Source: Paraglaciecola sp.
Lineage (GTDB): Bacteria > Pseudomonadota > Gammaproteobacteria > Enterobacterales > Alteromonadaceae
Reading direction: 5' to 3'
NCBI GenBank assembly: GCA_009993955.1
Contig: JAACSL010000002.1
Coordinates: 1-64,000, forward strand
Length of the DNA stretch: 64,000 nt
The translations under genes and the position numbers were made by a program. The notes beneath the pieces are model-generated. The model searched no databases, had not been told where the DNA came from, and saw nothing but the letters and a program-made list of their open reading frames with translations. Below, in pieces: positions 27,433-36,501 of this stretch (position 1 is its first letter; each line of letters begins with the position of its first letter).

Positions 27433-28554
27433 TCATGGTTGAGTTTGGGGATTGCGATTTTTATAGTATTCCACTTCCGACACTTGATGATACTCACTCA
27501 CGCCAACTTGAAAGCGCTGGTAAGACTCATACACCTTTTTAAACATCGGGTCTGCGGCGGCTTGTTCAGCCATCACTGCTTGGGCGGCTTGACGTAAACC
27601 AGCCATCACATCGGCGGGCAGTGGTCTCATTACTACATTGTGTTTCATTTTTAAGGTTTGCATCGCTTCATTGTTGCGCGCGGTGTATTCATCCAACATG
27701 TCTTGGTTCACAGCGCGTGTGGCAACGTCGATAATGGCTTGCAAATCTTGGGGCAAGTTTTCATAGGCCGCTTTATTAACGATAAACTCCAGTGCAGCAC
27801 CTGGCTCATGCCAGCCTGAGTAATAATAATAATCAGCAGCCTTGTATAAACCAAAAGCCAAATCATTATAAGGGCCAACCCATTCTGTCGCATCAATAGC
27901 ACCAGACTGCAGGGAGGTGAAAAGATCACCACCGGTTAACGCCACTGGAATACCCCCGACTTTTTTCAAGACTTCACCACCCAAGCCAGGAATGCGCATT
28001 TTCAAACCTTGCATGTCTTCTAACTTGTTGATTTCTTTTTTAAACCAACCTGCCATTTGCACACCGGTATTGCCACCTGCAAAGGGAATAAGGCCAAACG
28101 GAGCATAGACTTCACGCCACAACTCCATGCCGCCGCCATAATGAAACCAAGCATTGGTTTCTTGTGCATTCATGCCAAAGGGAATAGCGGTAAATATTTG
28201 CGCTGCAGGGGCCTTGCCTTTCCAATAATAAGCAGCTGCATGGCCCATCTGAGCCGTACCACCCGCCACCGCATCAAACACTTGAAAGCCAGGGACCAAT
28301 TCACCGTCACCGTATACTTTAATTTTTAGACGACCACCCGACATGCGCTCAACGTCACGGGCGAAGGTTTCTGGGGCTTTGCCTAAACCAGGAAAATTTT
28401 TAGGCCATGAGGTCACTAATTTCCACTCATAGTTTTGTTGTGGCGCGCTTGAACCCGCAGTTTGCTGTTCCTGCCCACAGGCACTTAACAAGGCACAAAC
28501 ACCACATAAAAAGAGAGAGAAAAACGTTTTTTGCTGAATTAATGGGAAAAACAT
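27433..28554 (-). CDS. TRAP transporter substrate-binding lipoprotein (DctP, TakP-like)
   Basis: The extracytoplasmic binding protein of a TRAP system. Lipobox LSAC gives Cys26. The mature part opens YEWKLVTSWPKNFPGLGKAPETFA, characteristic of the TakP/2-oxoacid-type branch, with AAAYYWKGKAPAAQIFTAIPFGM, WFKKEI and ATEWVGPYNDLAFGLYKAADYYYYSGWHEPG further on. In TakP a related stretch binds 2-oxoacids with a metal; that substrate is an inference here. It lies six bases after the large permease gene in a complete P-M-Q unit (transcribed Q, M, P). Confidence 0.88.
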   Translation of the reverse strand: MFFPLIQQKTFFSLFLCGVCALLSACGQEQQTAGSSAPQQNYEWKLVTSWPKNFPGLGKAPETFARDVERMSGGRLKIKVYGDGELVPGFQVFDAVAGGTAQMGHAAAYYWKGKAPAAQIFTAIPFGMNAQETNAWFHYGGGMELWREVYAPFGLIPFAGGNTGVQMAGWFKKEINKLEDMQGLKMRIPGLGGEVLKKVGGIPVALTGGDLFTSLQSGAIDATEWVGPYNDLAFGLYKAADYYYYSGWHEPGAALEFIVNKAAYENLPQDLQAIIDVATRAVNQDMLDEYTARNNEAMQTLKMKHNVVMRPLPADVMAGLRQAAQAVMAEQAAADPMFKKVYESYQRFQVGVSEYHQVSEVEYYKNRNPQTQP

Positions 28555-28560
28555 AAATAT

Positions 28561-29925
28561 TTATCCATAAAGATAATGAGGTAACCACGTCGCCAAATTA
28601 GGCCATATTGCCAAGGCTATTAATAGCAAAAGTTGGATCACAATAAAGGGCAGCACTCCACGATATATATCGGTGGTTAAGACCTGAGGCGGGGCAACGC
28701 CACGCAAATAAAACAAAGCAAAGCCAAAGGGCGGCGTCAAAAACGACGTTTGCAAATTCACCGCCAACATAATGCCTAACCAAATAGGATCGAGCCCCAT
28801 CGCTAACAAAACTGGGGCCACTAAAGGCACAACCACAAAGGTAATTTCGATAAAATCCAGAATGAAGCCTAATAAGAAAATCACCACCATTACCAACAAC
28901 ACCGCAGCAAATGTGCCACCTGGCAATTGACTAAAGATATCTGCAATCAGTTCTTCGCCGCCAAAACCACGAAATACCAGAGAAAATATCGAAGCGCCAA
29001 TTAATATAAGGAATACCATGGCAGTGACTTTGGTGGTGTTTAACATCACTTCTTGCAATTTGCTCAAACTAAGTTGGCCTTGGACGAGAGCAAGCACTAA
29101 GGCTCCCATTGCGCCAACACCTGCAGCTTCAGTGGGGGTAGCAAAACCTCCCAGAATTGAGCCCAGTACCAAGAGGATCAGAAATAGCGGCGGCAATAAA
29201 GCTTTAGTTAAACTGATGTCTTTATTTGCCAGAGGCGCAGCAGACGGAACTTTGTGCGGTTGCAGCCACGTAACCATCAAGACATACAACAAATACATTG
29301 CCACGAGTATGCCACCTGGCAAAATCGCTCCAACAAACAAATCTCCCACTGACACCGATTCCGGTGAAAAAATGCCCATGTTCAATTGCGCTTGTTGATA
29401 GGCGTTTGATAACACATCACCCAATAATACTAGGGCAATAGAAGGAGGAATAATTTGCCCTAAGGTACCCGTGGCGCAAATAGTGCCAGTGGCAAAGCTT
29501 GGGGCGTAACCCTGTTTAAGCATTGACGGCAACGACAACAGTCCCATGGTGACGACTGTGGCGCCGACAATTCCGGTACTGGCTGCCAATAACGCACCAA
29601 CCACAATGACAGAGATAGCCAAACCGCCTCGATAGCGACCAAACAGTTGTGTCATGGCGGCCAGCAGGTTTTCTGCTACCTTTGATTTTTCCAACATCAC
29701 GCCCATAAACACAAACAACGGCACAGCTATCAGAGTTTGATTGGTCATGATTCCGTACAAGCGACTCGGCACGGCATGCAAATAAGCTGCATCAAAAGAG
29801 CCGGTAAGCAGACCAACGGCGGCAAACAACAATGCCGTGCCCGCCAACGAATAGGCAACGGGGTAGCCAAATAACAGCACCGCACACACACACACAAACA
29901 TGAACAAGGGGACAAATTCGATCAT
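28561..29925 (-). CDS. TRAP transporter large permease (DctM)
   Basis: A 454-residue membrane protein with about twelve helices, the ion-coupled translocating subunit of the TRAP system. ALPIVLGALLAASTGIVGATVVTMG-type stretch (VVGALLAASTGIVGATVV), PPSIALVLLGD and LTPPFGFALFYLRGVAPP near the C-terminus are DctM signatures. TRAP transporters are usually driven by the sodium gradient. Its ATG overlaps the DctQ stop by four bases (ATGA). Confidence 0.92.
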   Translation of the reverse strand: MIEFVPLFMFVCVCAVLLFGYPVAYSLAGTALLFAAVGLLTGSFDAAYLHAVPSRLYGIMTNQTLIAVPLFVFMGVMLEKSKVAENLLAAMTQLFGRYRGGLAISVIVVGALLAASTGIVGATVVTMGLLSLPSMLKQGYAPSFATGTICATGTLGQIIPPSIALVLLGDVLSNAYQQAQLNMGIFSPESVSVGDLFVGAILPGGILVAMYLLYVLMVTWLQPHKVPSAAPLANKDISLTKALLPPLFLILLVLGSILGGFATPTEAAGVGAMGALVLALVQGQLSLSKLQEVMLNTTKVTAMVFLILIGASIFSLVFRGFGGEELIADIFSQLPGGTFAAVLLVMVVIFLLGFILDFIEITFVVVPLVAPVLLAMGLDPIWLGIMLAVNLQTSFLTPPFGFALFYLRGVAPPQVLTTDIYRGVLPFIVIQLLLLIALAIWPNLATWLPHYLYG

Positions 29926-30446
29926 GCTAAGCTCGCCTTTCTCTGCGGTTTTATCATCAATCTAAGTAACTCGGCAAAACCTTGCAGATTCATGGTCAGA
30001 GCAAACACTAAAATGAGGGTTTTTAAGGCAAATACCAAAGGCAAACCACCTGCTTCTGGTGAGCTTTCGAAAATCGTCCAAGCTTGATAAACAAAGTCCC
30101 AGCTCATCCACAACACAAAAAAATTAACCGGCATCAGTAACAGCAACGTACCAAAAATGTCTACTTTTGCCTGAGCGTGTGGGGAAAATCGTCGATAAAA
30201 AATATCAACTCTAACGTGCTCATTGGCACGCAGAGTATGAGCAGCGCCCAACATAAACACCATCACATGCAAATACATCACCGATTCTTGCATGGCAATC
30301 CAGCCAATATTGAAACCATAACGCAGCACAACGATAAGAAAGGTCAACAGCACCATCGCCAGAGTAAACCAGCTGACCAATTGACATAGACGAAAATGCA
30401 CAAGATCGATTTTTGATTGCCAAGAATTGGCTTGAGTGTGGCTCAT
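29922..30446 (-). CDS. TRAP transporter small permease (DctQ)
   Basis: A 174-residue protein with four predicted helices starting from ATG 30446 (a TTG at 30479 would add eleven residues). The pattern GFNIGWIAMQESVMYLHVMVFMLGAAHTLRANEHVRVDIFYR is typical of DctQ subunits. It forms a four-base overlap with dctM and is the first gene of the TRAP operon. Confidence 0.9.
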   Translation of the reverse strand: MSHTQANSWQSKIDLVHFRLCQLVSWFTLAMVLLTFLIVVLRYGFNIGWIAMQESVMYLHVMVFMLGAAHTLRANEHVRVDIFYRRFSPHAQAKVDIFGTLLLLMPVNFFVLWMSWDFVYQAWTIFESSPEAGGLPLVFALKTLILVFALTMNLQGFAELLRLMIKPQRKASLA

Positions 30447-30484
30447 GATATTAAGCTGATGTATCCAATGCGCGGGCAAGCTGG

Positions 30485-30510
30485 TTAAAAATCGTGGTGG
30501 CGATTTTTAA
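30485..30510 (-). terminator. AT-rich hairpin between bolA and the TRAP genes
   Basis: TTAAAAATCG, six-base loop, CGATTTTTAA: a perfect 10-bp stem with few G/C pairs. It lies downstream of bolA and upstream of dctQ on the minus strand, so it may end bolA transcripts. The low GC content makes termination strength uncertain. Confidence 0.4.
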
Positions 30511-30609
30511 CAAAAATATTACACAAAAGGAAGGGACAAGCAGCAGATTCGCGCCAATTTACGCTTAATTTATCTGCCGAAATTGCAGGTTAAGAGCCAA
30601 TCTAGACGT

Positions 30610-30930
30610 TTATGCGTGCTGTTTCATGCCACCTAAACACTTTGGCGAGTCAGGAATTTCACCATATAAATGATGCCACTCATCGTGGGTATAGGTATGC
30701 AGTGCAAGGGCGTGAATGTGCTGAGCCAACTCTTCTTTAAGCACGGCATTCACGGCACGATGACGATTGATCAAACGCTCGCCAGTAAACTTGGTGGTCA
30801 CCAAGACAACTTTAAAATGGCTTTCAGAACCCGCTGGCACATTGTGCATGAAGCTTTCATTGATCACTTGTAAATGTGCAGGTTGAAAATGCGCCAATAG
30901 TTTTTGTTCAATATTGTGTTGAATATTCAT
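30610..30930 (-). CDS. BolA-family protein
   Basis: A 106-residue protein with the BolA pattern: H-x-QVINES, SESHFKVVLVTTKFTGERLINRHRAVNAVL, where FTGERLINRHRAVN is the conserved core, and ALALHTYTHDEWH. BolA proteins bind monothiol glutaredoxins and Fe-S clusters and may act on DNA. ATG 30930 follows GGAGAGAG; a longer frame to 30972 is not supported. The histidine-rich C-terminal end (GGMKQHA) is plain. Which of BolA or IbaG it is was not resolved. Confidence 0.88.
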   Translation of the reverse strand: MNIQHNIEQKLLAHFQPAHLQVINESFMHNVPAGSESHFKVVLVTTKFTGERLINRHRAVNAVLKEELAQHIHALALHTYTHDEWHHLYGEIPDSPKCLGGMKQHA

Positions 30931-31101
30931 GTTGTCTCTCTCCTTAAGCCAGCCTTGTTTTAGTAACCACATTGGCAGATGACCTACATCTAAATTTAGC
31001 TGTTTTCCACCTGATACAGAATCGCTTTTTGGTAACGAGACGCCAGATTAGCGCTAAGCCCTTGAGTAATGACGAAATATTTTTTCAGTGTTAGCTAGGT
31101 A

Positions 31102-31728
31102 TTACACCGGCAAGATTCGTCTGAAGGTTAAGTTAATGCGACCCGCTGTAGGTCGTTTTATTTTGGCAATACCATGCTGCCAGTTCTGTTGCGTAGCGCC
31201 CGCCATAATCAACAAGCTTCCATGATTTAACGGCAGTTTATGCCGTGTTTTGACTTTTTTATGCTGAAAGTGTAACACCCGCGTTTGGCCAAAACTCAAT
31301 GAAGCGATAGTGGGCCTTGGACCTAACTCTGCCTCATCATCACTGTGCATGCCCATGCTATCTTGGCCGTCACGATAGTAATTGGCCAACACAGAGTTAA
31401 AGGTTTGCCCACTGATCAATTCACATTGGCTTTTTAATGCCAGCAAGGTCTTAGTCCAAGCTAAGGGTTGTAACGTTAGGGACGAATAGTGATAGCTCGC
31501 CTCTGGATCGCCATACCAAGCCTGTAGCCGTGGCACCCAATGTGATTTGCCATAAATAACAATGCGCTCCTGGCGCCAAGCAAGCTCATGTTGCAATAAA
31601 TTAAAATAATGATCTGCTTGGTCAGCGTGATAAAAGTCTGGATAATAAAACACATCCGCGTCAGCCATGGGAACAGCAATGCATTCTCCATGCCCTTGAC
31701 TCTGCTCGGCAAAGAGCGCCTGTTGCAT
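31102..31728 (-). CDS. AlkB-like 2-oxoglutarate/Fe(II) DNA-repair dioxygenase
   Basis: A 208-residue oxygenase predicted to remove alkyl groups from DNA or RNA bases by oxidative demethylation. MGMHSDDEAELGPRP holds the Fe-binding His-x-Asp; the second histidine lies in GATQQNWQHGIAK and RINLTFRRI supplies the 2-oxoglutarate-binding arginine. The layout (GKSHWVPRLQAWYGDPEASYHYS at the start) is closest to the ALKBH2-like group. It is divergent from rlmG with only 42 bases between start codons. Confidence 0.87.
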   Translation of the reverse strand: MQQALFAEQSQGHGECIAVPMADADVFYYPDFYHADQADHYFNLLQHELAWRQERIVIYGKSHWVPRLQAWYGDPEASYHYSSLTLQPLAWTKTLLALKSQCELISGQTFNSVLANYYRDGQDSMGMHSDDEAELGPRPTIASLSFGQTRVLHFQHKKVKTRHKLPLNHGSLLIMAGATQQNWQHGIAKIKRPTAGRINLTFRRILPV

Positions 31729-31770
31729 AGTTTATTACCTTATTTGAGCCTCAAAGGGCCTGAGTTATCG

Positions 31771-32919
31771 ATGAAAGCCAGTTTAACCTTATTCGACCTA
31801 AGTCTGCAGCTTGAGCGTTATCCCGCTCACTTACAGCACCCTAGCTGGCAAGCATGGGATGCCGCCGACGAATACCTGATAGAACATTTGAACGCTCAGG
31901 ATCTCAGCGCAAGCGATCTTTTTCCTTGCATCTACAATGATGATTTTGGTGCTTTAGCGTGCTGGTTTGCCCATCTCAAACCCCAGTGGTTTAATGATTC
32001 GTTTGTTGCTTACCGTTCCTGTTTACTGAATTTAACGGCCAACCAGATCACTGCTGACCACATCCAATTTCGTACCTCACTAGATAAACCCAAAGGTGAC
32101 ACCAAATTGGTGATCATGAAAATTCCCAAAACCACGGCACTACTTGAACAACAATTGGTGGACTTACAGCCTGTGGTGGGGGCAGATACTCAAATTATCG
32201 CGGCGGGAAAGGCGAATCTTATCCAAAAGTCTACCTTGGCGGTGTTTGAAAAATACCTCGGCAAAACCACCACCTCCTTAGCTAAGAAAAAAGCGAGGCT
32301 TATTTTTTGCCAAGCAAGGGGCAACAAACAGCATTCCAGTCCTTACCCCACGGTTTGGCAAACGGATAATCCTAAATTTACGCTCAGTAATTATGCCAAT
32401 GTATTTTCTCGTCAACAGCTAGATATCGGCGCCCGTTTTATGTTGCAACACCTGCCCAATGCTCAGAATCGTCAAGTTATTGATCTGGGGTGTGGCAATG
32501 GCGTGCTTGGTTTGCACATGCTGCACCGCTATCCCGACGCCAAGGTCATTTTTATTGATGAGTCACACATGGCTATCGCTTCTGCTCGGGACAATGTCCA
32601 AGCCAACTTACCCGAAGCCCTGTCGCGCTGTGAGTTTATCGTCAGTAACTGTTTAGACGAATACCTCAACAATCCTCACCATGACAAAGTCGATGTGGTT
32701 TTGTGTAATCCACCCTTTCATCAACAGAACGCCATCACTGATCATATTGCTTTACAAATGTTCAGTGACGCCAAGTTAGCCTTGAAACAAGGCGGGAATT
32801 TGCTGGTCGTTGGCAATCGACATTTAGATTACCCAGTAAAACTAAAACGCATGTTCAGCCAATGCACACAAACAGCAAGCAATCCTAAGTTCAGCATTTA
32901 CACTGCGCAAAAAAGGTAG
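31771..32919 (+). CDS. rlmG: 23S rRNA (guanine1835-N2)-methyltransferase RlmG
   Basis: RlmG methylates G1835 of 23S rRNA. From ATG 31771 the product is 382 residues (E. coli 378) and begins FDLSLQLERYPAHLQHPSWQAWDAADEYLI, the RlmG opening. The frame is open further upstream to 31609, over the alkB start, but family alignment supports 31771. The C-terminal catalytic domain has IDLGCGNGVLGLHML (SAM motif I) and the CNPPFHQQN motif. The RsmC/RlmG duplication architecture is complete. Confidence 0.93.
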   Translation: MKASLTLFDLSLQLERYPAHLQHPSWQAWDAADEYLIEHLNAQDLSASDLFPCIYNDDFGALACWFAHLKPQWFNDSFVAYRSCLLNLTANQITADHIQFRTSLDKPKGDTKLVIMKIPKTTALLEQQLVDLQPVVGADTQIIAAGKANLIQKSTLAVFEKYLGKTTTSLAKKKARLIFCQARGNKQHSSPYPTVWQTDNPKFTLSNYANVFSRQQLDIGARFMLQHLPNAQNRQVIDLGCGNGVLGLHMLHRYPDAKVIFIDESHMAIASARDNVQANLPEALSRCEFIVSNCLDEYLNNPHHDKVDVVLCNPPFHQQNAITDHIALQMFSDAKLALKQGGNLLVVGNRHLDYPVKLKRMFSQCTQTASNPKFSIYTAQKR

Positions 32920-32924
32920 GTTCG

Positions 32925-32994
32925 CCCGAAGAGGTCGCCTGAAGAGGTCGCCTGAAGAGCTCTCCCGAAGCGGTCACCTGAAACGGTCACCCGC
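32925..32994 (+). repeat. Degenerate 13-bp tandem repeat, five copies plus part
   Basis: Five consecutive 13-mers begin at 32925, 32938, 32951, 32964 and 32977, then CCCGC starts a sixth. Copies read CCCGAAGAGGTCG, CCTGAAGAGGTCG, CCTGAAGAGCTCT, CCCGAAGCGGTCA and CCTGAAACGGTCA; copies one and two differ by one base. The array begins six bases after the rlmG stop and precedes a cyclophilin gene. Thirteen is not a multiple of three, so it is not a coding repeat. Confidence 0.85.
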
Positions 32995-33070
32995 ATAAAG
33001 TAAATTGCTTTTGAGCAAAATCGTTAAATTTGTTAGCTTGCACGCAATAAAAACAGAAGTGAGTGAGTTT

Positions 33071-33670
33071 ATGTGGCAAAAATTACTGGTATCTGGACTA
33101 TTAATGGCGTCTATGTTGTGCGCGGCACAGCCAAAAGACGATGGCTCACAGATCCAAGCTGATAATTATTATCCCAGGGTAAAACTGGAGACCAGCATGG
33201 GTGATATCGTGGTGGAGCTTAATCGTTCCCGCGCACCAATAGCAGTGAATAATTTTTTGCGCTACAGCGTCAAACGCAGTTACGAAGGTACTATTTTTCA
33301 TCGCGTGATCGCTGATTTTGTGGTGCAAGGTGGCGGCTATGATGAAGAATTTGCTGAATTGCCCTCTTATGGTTACCTATTTAATGAATCTGGCAATGGC
33401 TTAAAAAATCAAAAATACAGCATCGCTATGGCGAGGCAGAACGATCCTCATTCAGCCAATCGCCAATTCTTTTTCAACATGAACGACAATGAAAGCCTCG
33501 ATCCGGGCCGACACTGGGGTTATACCGTATTCGGCACGGTGGTGGAGGGCTATGAAACCTTAGATAAGATTGCTTTGGTGAAGACTGATACTGACCCCAC
33601 GTTTGGCTGGCCAGACGTACCCGTGGAAAAAGTAGTATTAAAACGCGTTGTTATTTTACCAGCCCAATAA
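33071..33670 (+). CDS. Periplasmic cyclophilin-type peptidyl-prolyl isomerase
   Basis: A 199-residue PpiA-like enzyme that isomerises proline bonds in exported proteins. ATG 33071 follows AGTGAG; upstream start at 33005 (TTG) is less likely. A Sec signal WQKLLVSGLLMASMLCAA leads to the cyclophilin domain: TIFHRVIADFVVQGGGYDEE, FFFNMNDNESLDPG and YTVFGTVVEGYETLDKIA. FxxQGG-type active-site residues (F-H-R...VQGGG) are present. The region before it carries the 13-bp repeats. Confidence 0.87.
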   Translation: MWQKLLVSGLLMASMLCAAQPKDDGSQIQADNYYPRVKLETSMGDIVVELNRSRAPIAVNNFLRYSVKRSYEGTIFHRVIADFVVQGGGYDEEFAELPSYGYLFNESGNGLKNQKYSIAMARQNDPHSANRQFFFNMNDNESLDPGRHWGYTVFGTVVEGYETLDKIALVKTDTDPTFGWPDVPVEKVVLKRVVILPAQ

Positions 33671-33673
33671 AGG

Positions 33674-34210
33674 TCAGCTAGGTTTGTTAAGTTGATACAA
33701 ATGACTGCCTGGATCCTGTTCGTTCATATGATGCATGCTGACAAACACAAAACCCAAGCGTTTTAATAAACCTTGTGAGGCAGGATTATAGACAGCGGTG
33801 ATGGCTGCCATCGACGCCAAGTTAAGTTCATCAAAAGCATAGTGCAGAACAATTTGCGCGGCTTCCAAAGCAAAACCTTGACCGCGCTTTTCACTGAGAA
33901 AGGCAAAACCCAAATCGGGTATGTTGAGATTGTCGCGCTGCAGCAAACCACACAAGCCAATTGGCTGATTATCAACAAGTTGTTCAACTAACAATAAGCC
34001 GAGACCACATTTGGCATACATCGCCTGTGGACCTTGGGTAATAAATGCCTGAGCATCGGCTTGGTTATGCACACCGCGGTCGCCAATAAACTCAAGCCAA
34101 GCGGGATCGTTGACAAGGGTAAAAATGAAGCCTGCATCCGTTTCAAGCAGCGGGCGCAAACGAATTCGTGTGCCGAGTAGTTCTTGAGGTAGGGCATAAG
34201 GTGTCGCCAT
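33674..34210 (-). CDS. GNAT acetyltransferase, RimJ/RimL-like
   Basis: A 178-residue acetyltransferase. TRIRLRPLLETDAGFIFTLVNDPAWLEFIGDRG opens as in RimJ/RimL-type enzymes, then GFAFLSEKRGQGFALEAAQIVLHYAFDELNL (acetyl-CoA pattern RGQGFA) and VYNPASQGLLKRLGFVF. ATG 34210 lies two bases after the stop of the membrane-protein gene, so the two are coupled. Acceptor (ribosomal protein, tRNA modification or antibiotic) is unknown. Confidence 0.82.
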   Translation of the reverse strand: MATPYALPQELLGTRIRLRPLLETDAGFIFTLVNDPAWLEFIGDRGVHNQADAQAFITQGPQAMYAKCGLGLLLVEQLVDNQPIGLCGLLQRDNLNIPDLGFAFLSEKRGQGFALEAAQIVLHYAFDELNLASMAAITAVYNPASQGLLKRLGFVFVSMHHMNEQDPGSHLYQLNKPS

Positions 34211-34212
34211 GG

Positions 34213-34644
34213 CTAGCTCAGCAAACAGTGGGCTAAACAAACTAAGATTAATACTATATGCGGATAAGCCACCGTGGGTTTCAGTGCTTGTTGCACATAT
34301 TCAGTGATTAAGTCCGTTGTGCCTTGCCGCTTTGCTAACCAAGCCTGATTAAATTGCATGGCGAGTAGTTCCTCACCATCAATGCCTTCTTCTCCCTCAG
34401 CTAAAGCTTGTTCAACTGACAGCAACCTTTCACCAATGCGGCTTTGAAAGGTTTTCCAAATAGCGTCTTGTAACCACAAAACAGCGGCGATTACTATGCC
34501 CCACAAACCGATGTGCATTGAAAATATCAGCAAACACATGAGCACAACGGCGATCAATTTGATCAACAGTGAACATTTCTCATAGCTATCGAACTGATTT
34601 TGTAAAACACACCACTCTTGTTGTAAGCCCGGGGAATTTTGCAT
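34213..34644 (-). CDS. Conserved-looking two-helix membrane protein, unknown function
   Basis: A 143-residue protein from ATG 34644, which follows AGAGAA. Two hydrophobic segments, LLIKLIAVVLMCLLIF and LWGIVIAAVLWLQ (about residues 28-60), form a membrane hairpin; a soluble middle part (IGERLLSVEQALAEGEEG) follows and a third hydrophobic stretch (HIVLILVCLAHCLLS) ends the protein. I do not recognise a family. It is coupled to the GNAT gene downstream and separated from epmA by about 180 bases. Confidence 0.6.
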   Translation of the reverse strand: MQNSPGLQQEWCVLQNQFDSYEKCSLLIKLIAVVLMCLLIFSMHIGLWGIVIAAVLWLQDAIWKTFQSRIGERLLSVEQALAEGEEGIDGEELLAMQFNQAWLAKRQGTTDLITEYVQQALKPTVAYPHIVLILVCLAHCLLS

Positions 34645-34824
34645 ATTTTTTCTCTGGTTAGCCAAATTAAACAAGTCATCACCTTATGGGTCTGACTGAG
34701 GGTCTCTCGTAACAGTAAGCTGGTGATTTTTACCTCGCTGTGCAGATTTGTACAACTTTTTGTCGTGTTAAAGGCTCATCTATTGTCTTTGGTGTTTCAT
34801 ACCGAGTTTATTGGTGGTGTTGTG

Positions 34825-35832
34825 TTAGGCATGTTGGTGACTAAAACTCAACACCTCGGCAATGTTGTTGAAACCCAAAGCCAGCATGATGAGACGATCT
34901 ACGCCCAAGGCCACCCCCGCACAGGGTGGTAAGCCAGCGTCTAACGCAGCCAAAAAGTTCTCATCCAAAGCGATGGTGGGCAAACCCATGGCTTGGCGCT
35001 GTAGGTTATCAGCGATAAAGCGTTGACGTTGTTCTTGGGCATTGCTCAATTCATGGAAACCATTGGCGAGTTCCACACCGCGATAATACAACTCAAAACG
35101 TTCAGCCACCCTTGGATCGTGAGGACTGATGCGCGCCAATGCCGCTTGGCTGGCCGGAAAATGATAAACAAAACAAGGGGCATCAGCACTAATCACCGGT
35201 TCAATGTGTTGGCTAAACAGTAGATTGAGTAGGACATCTTTATTGCATTCAGCGGCAGCGAGCTCTGCATAACCTAGGTTGGCGCAGTGCTCCCGCAGGT
35301 CATGCAATGTTGCGCTCAAGGGATCTAGCGCTAATACCTGTAAAAAAGCGTCTTGATAGCTCAAGCTATGGATAGTTGTGGCAGACAATTCTGTGGCAGC
35401 CATTGCTGTGGCAAACAATATGGGTTTTACCAAGTCAGCGACTTCTTCCATCAACTGCAGGTGATCAAAGCCCGGGCGATACCACTCCAACATGGTAAAT
35501 TCTGGATTGTGCCAGCGCCCGGCTTCCTCGTTACGGTAGGCTTTACTCAATTGAAAAATAGCGCCACTGCCTGCGCAAAGTAGGCGTTTCATGGCAAATT
35601 CGGGAGACGTTTGCAAATACAGAGAGCGCGCTTTTGCAGCCAATGGGTTGTGAAATGTGGTGGCAAAAGCACGCATGTGCACGTCGGTCACGCTGGCATG
35701 ACTCAGTGCAGGTGTCTCTACTTCCAGCACCTGACGAGCATAAAAAAATTGGCGAATTTGTTGGATAAGCTTGGCACGCTGCACCAAGGTTGCCATGCTC
35801 GCGGAGGGTCGCCAATCAGCGGATGTTTGCAT
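34825..35832 (-). CDS. epmA: EF-P-(R)-beta-lysine ligase EpmA
   Basis: EpmA (PoxA/GenX/YjeA) is a class II lysyl-tRNA-synthetase paralogue that attaches (R)-beta-lysine to EF-P Lys34. The 335-residue product begins with the class II motif-1 helix region and has VETPALSHASVTD, FQLSKAYRNEEAGRWHNPEFTMLEWYRP (motif 2) and GVALGVDRLIMLALG (motif 3). It lacks an anticodon-binding domain, as expected. It lies downstream of efp beyond a terminator; EpmB is divergent from efp, so the whole modification pathway is local. Confidence 0.95.
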   Translation of the reverse strand: MQTSADWRPSASMATLVQRAKLIQQIRQFFYARQVLEVETPALSHASVTDVHMRAFATTFHNPLAAKARSLYLQTSPEFAMKRLLCAGSGAIFQLSKAYRNEEAGRWHNPEFTMLEWYRPGFDHLQLMEEVADLVKPILFATAMAATELSATTIHSLSYQDAFLQVLALDPLSATLHDLREHCANLGYAELAAAECNKDVLLNLLFSQHIEPVISADAPCFVYHFPASQAALARISPHDPRVAERFELYYRGVELANGFHELSNAQEQRQRFIADNLQRQAMGLPTIALDENFLAALDAGLPPCAGVALGVDRLIMLALGFNNIAEVLSFSHQHA

Positions 35833-35854
35833 AATCAGATCGTCGTTGGTTTAA

Positions 35855-35879
35855 CAAAAAAGCTCACCGAAGTGAGCTT
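35855..35879 (-). terminator. Rho-independent terminator after efp
   Basis: On the minus strand AAGCTCAC, loop TTCG, GTGAGCTT is followed by TTTTT. A canonical UUCG tetraloop hairpin 20 bases after the efp stop, separating efp from epmA. Confidence 0.85.
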
Positions 35880-35899
35880 TGTCGATAATAACCTTAGGG

Positions 35900-36469
35900 T
35901 TATTTTTGCGCTCGAGACACGTATTCACCGCTGCGGGTATCCACTCGCACCACCTCGCCTTGTTGCACAAACAAGGGGACACGGACAACCGCGCCAGTTG
36001 ATAAGGTAGCGGGTTTGCCGCCGGTTCCTGCAGTGTCACCTTTCACGCCTGGATCCGTCTCGGTTATTTCTAGTTCAACAAAATTTGGTGGACTCACCGC
36101 AATGGGTGTGCCATTCCACAAGGTGATGGTACACAAGTTGTTTTCCACCAACCACTTTACGTTGTCACCTAAAGCTTTGGCATCAGCGGCAATTTGTTCG
36201 AAGGTGTCGTTGTTCATGAAATGCCAAAATTCACCATCGGTATACAAATAAGCCAAATCCGTGTCCATAACATCAGCGGTTTCTACCGTATCACCTGATT
36301 TGAAGGTTTTTTCTATCACTTTTCCGCTGATTAATTTGCGAATTCTTACGCGGTTAAACGCTTGGCCTTTGCCCGGTTTAACAAATTCATTCTCAAGAAT
36401 GTTGCATGGTTCGCCGTCGAGCATTATCTTTACGCCCGCTTTAAATTCGTTGGTGCTAATATTGGCCAT
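35900..36469 (-). CDS. efp: Translation elongation factor P
   Basis: EF-P relieves ribosome stalling at polyproline stretches. The 189-residue product has the usual KOW-OB-OB layout, with [17 protein letters not shown] placing the modified lysine at Lys34 in the PGKG loop. This fits the beta-lysine type of EF-P served by EpmA and EpmB in the adjacent genes. The start ATG 36469 is 32 bases from the divergent epmB start. Confidence 0.97.
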   Translation of the reverse strand: MANISTNEFKAGVKIMLDGEPCNILENEFVKPGKGQAFNRVRIRKLISGKVIEKTFKSGDTVETADVMDTDLAYLYTDGEFWHFMNNDTFEQIAADAKALGDNVKWLVENNLCTITLWNGTPIAVSPPNFVELEITETDPGVKGDTAGTGGKPATLSTGAVVRVPLFVQQGEVVRVDTRSGEYVSRAQK

Positions 36470-36501
36470 GTGTCCTCGTAAATTTAACTTAGCTGAGTCT
36501 G

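Noticed and set aside
31609-31770. Upstream extension of the rlmG frame
   Set aside because: It runs antisense over the alkB start and is not conserved with the RlmG N-terminus, which begins at 31771.
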